From Candidatus Kapaibacterium sp. (GTDB lineage: Bacteria; Bacteroidota; Ignavibacteria; Kapaibacteriales; WFXC01): a stretch of 57,591 nt of DNA. Of the stretch, positions 54,901 through 57,591 are shown in pieces; the stretch's first letter is position 1; each line of letters starts with the position of its first letter. Made by a program: the position numbers and the translations under genes. The notes beneath the pieces are model-generated. The model saw only the letters and a program-made list of their open reading frames with translations, was not told the origin of the DNA and made no database searches. The stretch is from the NCBI GenBank assembly GCA_026996895.1, contig JALWJX010000040.1, positions 1 through 57,591 of the forward strand, read 5' to 3'.

Positions 54901-55142
54901 GTTACTTTGTACGGCCCTCCAACTCGCAATCCGCTGATCAAGAAATAACCGTCAGGACGGGACACTGCGCCGTACTTCGTCCCCGTTGGAAGATGTTCCG
55001 CGACGATCGTTGCACCAGGAATGGGTTTTCCACCTTCCTGGTCAATGACTCGACCGCGAATTTCTGCGGTTGTCCGACCTTGTGCCCAGAGAAATGTTGG
55101 AAGGAAAAGAAGGAAGAGAACAGAAAGAACACCACGCCTCAT
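51972..55142 (-). CDS. TonB-dependent receptor with carboxypeptidase-like regulatory domain
   Basis: A 1056-residue outer-membrane receptor. Signal peptide MRRGVLSVLFLLFLPTFLWA; then a CarboxypepD_reg-like domain (about 25-105, with EIRGRVIDQEGGKPIPGATI); then a plug domain starting around residue 115 (IPTVTRSIQDYARVAP, later FQVDGAVLNDPFGLPD); the rest is a barrel of about 750 residues ending ARYSF with the final aromatic. This is the OAR/SusC-like architecture seen throughout Bacteroidota. No SusD partner lies next to it, so the substrate is unknown. The frame is open upstream to 55340 but ATG 55142 follows GGAGGCG and heads the signal peptide. It has a terminator and a promoter of its own. 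Confidence 0.9.
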   Translation of the reverse strand: MRRGVLSVLFLLFLPTFLWAQGRTTAEIRGRVIDQEGGKPIPGATIVAEHLPTGTKYGAVSRPDGYFLISGLRVGGPYKVTVRSTGYKTLSRSGIYLRAGQSFEINFALETEAIQVKGITVVGERLGAQGGETIQLDPQTVEMIPTVTRSIQDYARVAPVAVGTNIGASDNLGGISIAGRNNRYNNFQVDGAVLNDPFGLPDAGTPGGQANAQPISIEAIEQMQISVAPFDVRQGVFTGGLINIVTRGGTNQLSGAAYIYGNNQDLVGVSPDTSKQKLSDYTDLVFGARIGGPIIRNKLFYFVNAEMRQRVEPRPALGDPIIVENGFEAPKSMVDEVINITKNQYNFNPGGYDEFQNETGDIKLFARFDLNLGEDHRLTLRNNFVNANLDRGIYRSGSTFQLESGGYVFKSMQNQTVLQLNSVIGDNMANELRVSYLMIRDKRDPNAKEFPQVTVSLRDTSGKFLGAVRFGGERFSQANALDQDVLELTDNFTYFLGAHTLTFGTHNELLSFSNLFIQDYWGRWDFYSLDDYRNGIASRFSLSYSKLSDNPKPRAEWSMLQAGVYAQDEWQVNPKFRITAGLRVDVPIFLDKPLNNPDFHEAFPQYRTDEVPSGNLLFSPRFGFNYDMTEEAEMVVRGGIGVFAGRTPGVWLSNQYSNTGMDLARVDLRSGIPSFDPEIWKKDKSTLTPIPTTEINITDPDFKLPQVLRVNLGADKMLPLDIRGSIDILYSKTLSDIAYANLNLKGPVDTIQTIDGRPVFSHISNFRYGTGNPDLVDSRFTNVLLLKNTDQGYQFNVTVQLEKEFDFGLRSYVAYTYGRALDVNSGQSSRAISNWQYNEVPGDPNNPPLATSDFEIRHRIVANLGYSFTYDFGSTTISLLYEGRSGRPFNFIYRGDANGDGRRYNDLIYVPASKDEIEISDEDWANFNAFIDRFQNLKDYRGKIIDRNAMREPWINQLDLRVIQELKLFGDRHRFQLTVDVLNFLNLLNSDWGHQQYIPYQSYQLLQFDGYVKDGDVYKPKVRYRGPAANESIDELYSKDNLLSRWRIQIGARYSF

Positions 55143-55205
55143 AAGCGCCTCCGCAGATTGTTTAACATAACCCCCGCAGCCCCATAGCTGCTCTTTGTAA
55201 GAATA

Positions 55206-55240
55206 CAAATTTATCGTTTTTGTACTAAATAACTGCCAAA
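55206..55240 (-). promoter_or_regulatory. Candidate Bacteroidota-type promoter of the TonB-receptor gene
   Basis: On the minus strand a -7 TAAATTTG (55206-55213) lies 23 bases after a TTTG -33 box (55237-55240); the usual spacing is about 19, and up to 23 has been considered. The -7 box is 63 bases before the receptor ATG. Confidence 0.45.
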
Positions 55241-55434
55241 AACAGCCTGCGTCTGTGCAGCCAATTCTGAGCAGGTAACAATATCTACAGGAATACTGAA
55301 CGCGACATCCCAGCGCAGCCCTCTGCGATAGCAACGTCACCTTTTTCTCTACTTCTCCAACAACCGCACTGCTCTATGGTTTCGATCGTTAGTGCACTTT
55401 CAACGCAGGTTCCAGAAAGCAGAGATGCGGGCAT

Positions 55435-55953
55435 ATGGAGCGATCTATTTTTCGCACGGGCTTGAGCTCCCCGGAAGAGTTTGCTCAACTCTCAGAAGCT
55501 GAAAAAGCCAATATTTTGTATGTTCTGGGACTGTTTGAACCGCAACGGCGGTTGCTGCGACACTTCCTTCGGCTGAGCTTTACCATTGCAGGCTTATTCT
55601 GGTTTGTCCTCTGGTTTCCACAATTAGCAGCGCTGGATCCGGAGCAGCTTGCACAATTTAAAGTGCAACAATACCAGCTCTATCTGGTCCTGTTGACTCT
55701 CTGGGGCATTGATCTTAAACGGCACTCGAAACGCCTGGCTTTCCTGCTTCGCCTCTCTGCCGTGCAAGGGAAGCGGTGGTATGAAGTGTCCGCTGTTGAA
55801 CTACGAAAAACACAGAAACTGAATCTTTTCGAGCTTCTATGGAAGCTTCCAGACAATCCCGATCGACGGATCTGGCACTTGCTTCTGCCTCACGGTCTCA
55901 TTCTTCTGACAATGGTGTTACTGGTGCTACAATTTCTCCTGCTGTTCCATTAA
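55435..55953 (+). CDS. Small hypothetical membrane protein
   Basis: A 172-residue protein with hydrophobic segments near residues 45-62, 75-95 and 150-172. The first 40 residues are a soluble helix (SSPEEFAQLSEAEKANILYV). The stretch between the helices is basic and Leu-rich (RLAFLLRLSAVQGKRWYEV). I do not recognise the family. Its last 27 bases overlap the 3' end of the convergent cation-efflux gene. The start at 55435 follows GCGGGCAT with no clear ribosome site. Confidence 0.55.
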   Translation: MERSIFRTGLSSPEEFAQLSEAEKANILYVLGLFEPQRRLLRHFLRLSFTIAGLFWFVLWFPQLAALDPEQLAQFKVQQYQLYLVLLTLWGIDLKRHSKRLAFLLRLSAVQGKRWYEVSAVELRKTQKLNLFELLWKLPDNPDRRIWHLLLPHGLILLTMVLLVLQFLLLFH

Positions 55954-56982
55954 CTCAGTACCTACTTCCCTGCGGTGCTCGGCTGCCTGCTGCTGATGTA
56001 ACAGCACCGGGCAAAATCGCTGTCCATTTTGAATGCAATCGCGGGGACACGGGACAGCATACAATCGCACAATGGCGGTAGGATACTGTTTCCGAATCGC
56101 CTGCTGAATGCGCTGCTCTGTCGCATACGCCTGCTCCAGTGGCATATCAAACGGCATTACAACATCCAGCTCCATAAAGAGATCCCGTCCAGACTGCCGC
56201 GTATGCAACTGACGGAATTCACAGATCTCGTGCAAATGCTCCACGATCACGGCAAGAACAGCAAGCTGAATGGATTCCGGGAGGGTACGATCCAGCAGTT
56301 GATTCAAAGCACTGCGCACGTGAGGCAGAATCAGGGCAATATTTAACAGCAGCAATGCAAGAGCAATCGTAAAGTCCAGCCATCTGGCAGCTTCGGTATA
56401 CCCATTCTGCGTTAGCCAATTCCCCACTATCAGGCTCACCAGTACTCCCGCTTCCGCATAGGCATCCAGTTTCCACAAATCGGCGTCATACGCCAGCAGT
56501 GGCATCCGATACCGCTCTGCATACCATCGCTGTAACTTGCTCAGGGCACCAAGCAGTACCAGGGAAAGGGCAGAGTAGATAATCAAGGGGACATACTGCG
56601 AGATAGGATGATAAACCTCAAAAGAGGAAAAAATTTCACCTCCTGCATAAAGGAGCGCAAAAGCCAGCAAAAGAGAATTGAGCAGAATACCCAGACTTTC
56701 ATACTTGCCATAGCCGTAATTATGAATTACATCCGGAGATCGGAAACTGTGTCGGAGTGCGGCTAAAAACAGAAGGGAAGTCAACACATCGGTTGCTGCC
56801 ACAATCCCATCACTTTGCACCGTAAGAGACCCGGTCCACAATCCCAGCGCAATGCCACCAACTGCTAACAGGAGTGTTACCAGTAAGCCAATGCGGGCGC
56901 CAAACAGTGGCGTATGAGGATCGAACCACTGCGAGAATCGGCGCAGCCATCGCCACCACCATCGGGTCAGCTTCCATTCCAT
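55927..56982 (-). CDS. Cation diffusion facilitator family metal exporter
   Basis: A 351-residue CDF protein that should export divalent metals against protons. It has about six membrane helices; the first-half motif [19 protein letters not shown] carries the Asp residues of the metal site in helix 2, followed by the basic loop [12 protein letters not shown]. In helix 5 the usual HxxxD reads [13 protein letters not shown], so the His is missing, which may change metal preference. The cytosolic C-terminal domain ends near [14 protein letters not shown] and contains [19 protein letters not shown], with the His residues typical of that domain. Starts within the 3' end of the SDR gene (16-base overlap). 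Confidence 0.85.
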   Translation of the reverse strand: MEWKLTRWWWRWLRRFSQWFDPHTPLFGARIGLLVTLLLAVGGIALGLWTGSLTVQSDGIVAATDVLTSLLFLAALRHSFRSPDVIHNYGYGKYESLGILLNSLLLAFALLYAGGEIFSSFEVYHPISQYVPLIIYSALSLVLLGALSKLQRWYAERYRMPLLAYDADLWKLDAYAEAGVLVSLIVGNWLTQNGYTEAARWLDFTIALALLLLNIALILPHVRSALNQLLDRTLPESIQLAVLAVIVEHLHEICEFRQLHTRQSGRDLFMELDVVMPFDMPLEQAYATEQRIQQAIRKQYPTAIVRLYAVPCPRDCIQNGQRFCPVLLHQQQAAEHRREVGTELMEQQEKL

Positions 56983-57591
56983 CGATCTTCTACCGGTTGC
57001 TGCTCCAGTCGCTTCTGGAAGTACTCAATGGTCCGTCGCAATCCTTCTTTGCGATCTATCCGGGGTTCCCAGTCCAACAACTCCCGCGCACGGGTAATAT
57101 CTGGCTGCCGCACCTTGGGATCATCTTCTGGCAGTGGTTTGTATACAATGGAACTGGAGGAATGGCAGAGCTGGATAATTTCCTCTGCCAGCGCAGCGAT
57201 AGAAATTTCATCTGGATTCCCCAAATTGACCGGTTCAACGACATTGGAAAAGAGCAAACGAACAATTCCCTCAATGAGATCATCCACATAGCAGATCGAC
57301 CGGGTTTGCGATCCATCTCCAAAAACCGTTACGGGTTCATTCTGCAATGCCTGCGTGATGAACGTCGGAATAGCGCGTCCATCATCAATACGCATTCGTG
57401 GTCCATAGGTATTAAAAATCCGGGCAATGCGGGTATCCAATCCGTGGTAGCGATGGTACGCCATTGTCATTGCTTCTGCGAACCGCTTCGCTTCATCATA
57501 CACCCCGCGAACACCGATGGGGTTCACATTCCCCCAGTAATCCTCGGGCTGCGGGTGCACCAGCGGATCACCATAGACCTGGCTGGTACTT
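56967..57591 (-). CDS. UDP-glucuronate decarboxylase-like SDR (5' end missing)
   Basis: The gene runs off the window; 208 codons are visible. The reading frame begins [20 protein letters not shown], where STSxVYGDP is the Ser/Thr-containing catalytic stretch, and continues with [12 protein letters not shown], the Tyr-x-x-x-Lys pair of UDP-glucuronate decarboxylases (UXS) and related epimerases. The later [37 protein letters not shown] and [16 protein letters not shown] are also characteristic of UXS. It should make UDP-xylose for surface glycans. The N-terminal Rossmann motif lies outside the window. Its 3' end overlaps the cation-efflux gene start by 16 bases. Confidence 0.85.
   Translation of the reverse strand, partial: STSQVYGDPLVHPQPEDYWGNVNPIGVRGVYDEAKRFAEAMTMAYHRYHGLDTRIARIFNTYGPRMRIDDGRAIPTFITQALQNEPVTVFGDGSQTRSICYVDDLIEGIVRLLFSNVVEPVNLGNPDEISIAALAEEIIQLCHSSSSIVYKPLPEDDPKVRQPDITRARELLDWEPRIDRKEGLRRTIEYFQKRLEQQPVEDRWNGS

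Overview
The window looks like chromosomal DNA of a flagellated, gliding-type member of the Bacteroidota/Chlorobiota side of the tree. My best guess is a Kapaibacteria- or Ignavibacteria-like lineage; this is inference and no marker in the window settles it. The reasons are: (i) three proteins end in what look like type IX secretion (Por) C-terminal sorting domains (1-84, 18520-24489, 24994-28029); (ii) several start regions carry a TAnnTTTG element, the -7 box of Bacteroidota promoters; (iii) there is a flagellin gene behind a clear sigma-28 promoter; (iv) there is a TonB-dependent receptor with a carboxypeptidase-like N-terminal domain. Two 120-base samples counted by hand gave about 54% GC in a core region (45481-45600) and about 42% in the restriction-modification region (47341-47460).

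Layout. 1-6907: tail of a secreted protein, then minus-strand genes for a sugar-nucleotide reductase, an M20 dipeptidase, a YbhN-like membrane protein and UvrA. 6950-16467: a long plus-strand run with a PAP2/sphingomyelin-synthase-like membrane phosphatase, purF, a cytosolic BtuF-like protein, 5-formyl-THF cyclo-ligase, a DUF1460 cell-wall enzyme, queF, queD, gltX, a lipoprotein and a TlpA-like thioredoxin, many with overlapping ends. 16474-28500: minus-strand cell-surface block with a double-OmpA-domain protein, a 1989-residue repeat protein, an M4 metalloprotease and a small lipoprotein. 28750-34783: adenine deaminase, dnaX, bcp, a tatD ORF that runs in frame into an outer-membrane barrel, and upp. 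34773-36116: a CbpM-like/CbpA pair. Then tRNA-His, a cytochrome c-FTR1 iron permease, flagellin with promoter and terminator, a periplasmic serine protease joined to an outer-membrane barrel, leucyl aminopeptidase, nadC, tatC and a polyprenyl synthase. 46295-48527: an AT-richer restriction-modification pair whose nuclease gene is frameshifted. 48671-51618: a sulfate adenylyltransferase/SLC13 permease operon. 51972-57591: a TonB receptor, a small membrane protein, a cation efflux protein and the end of a UDP-glucuronate decarboxylase-like gene.

The points most worth a second look are the tatD/outer-membrane-barrel reading frame with an internal signal peptide placed exactly at the TatD C-terminus; the serine protease-coiled coil-barrel protein; the broken EVE-like/PD-(D/E)XK restriction gene; and four intergenic loci holding unrelated pairs of about 29-30 bp direct repeats that share a period of 65-67 bp. 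No insertion sequence, prophage, rRNA or CRISPR array was seen.
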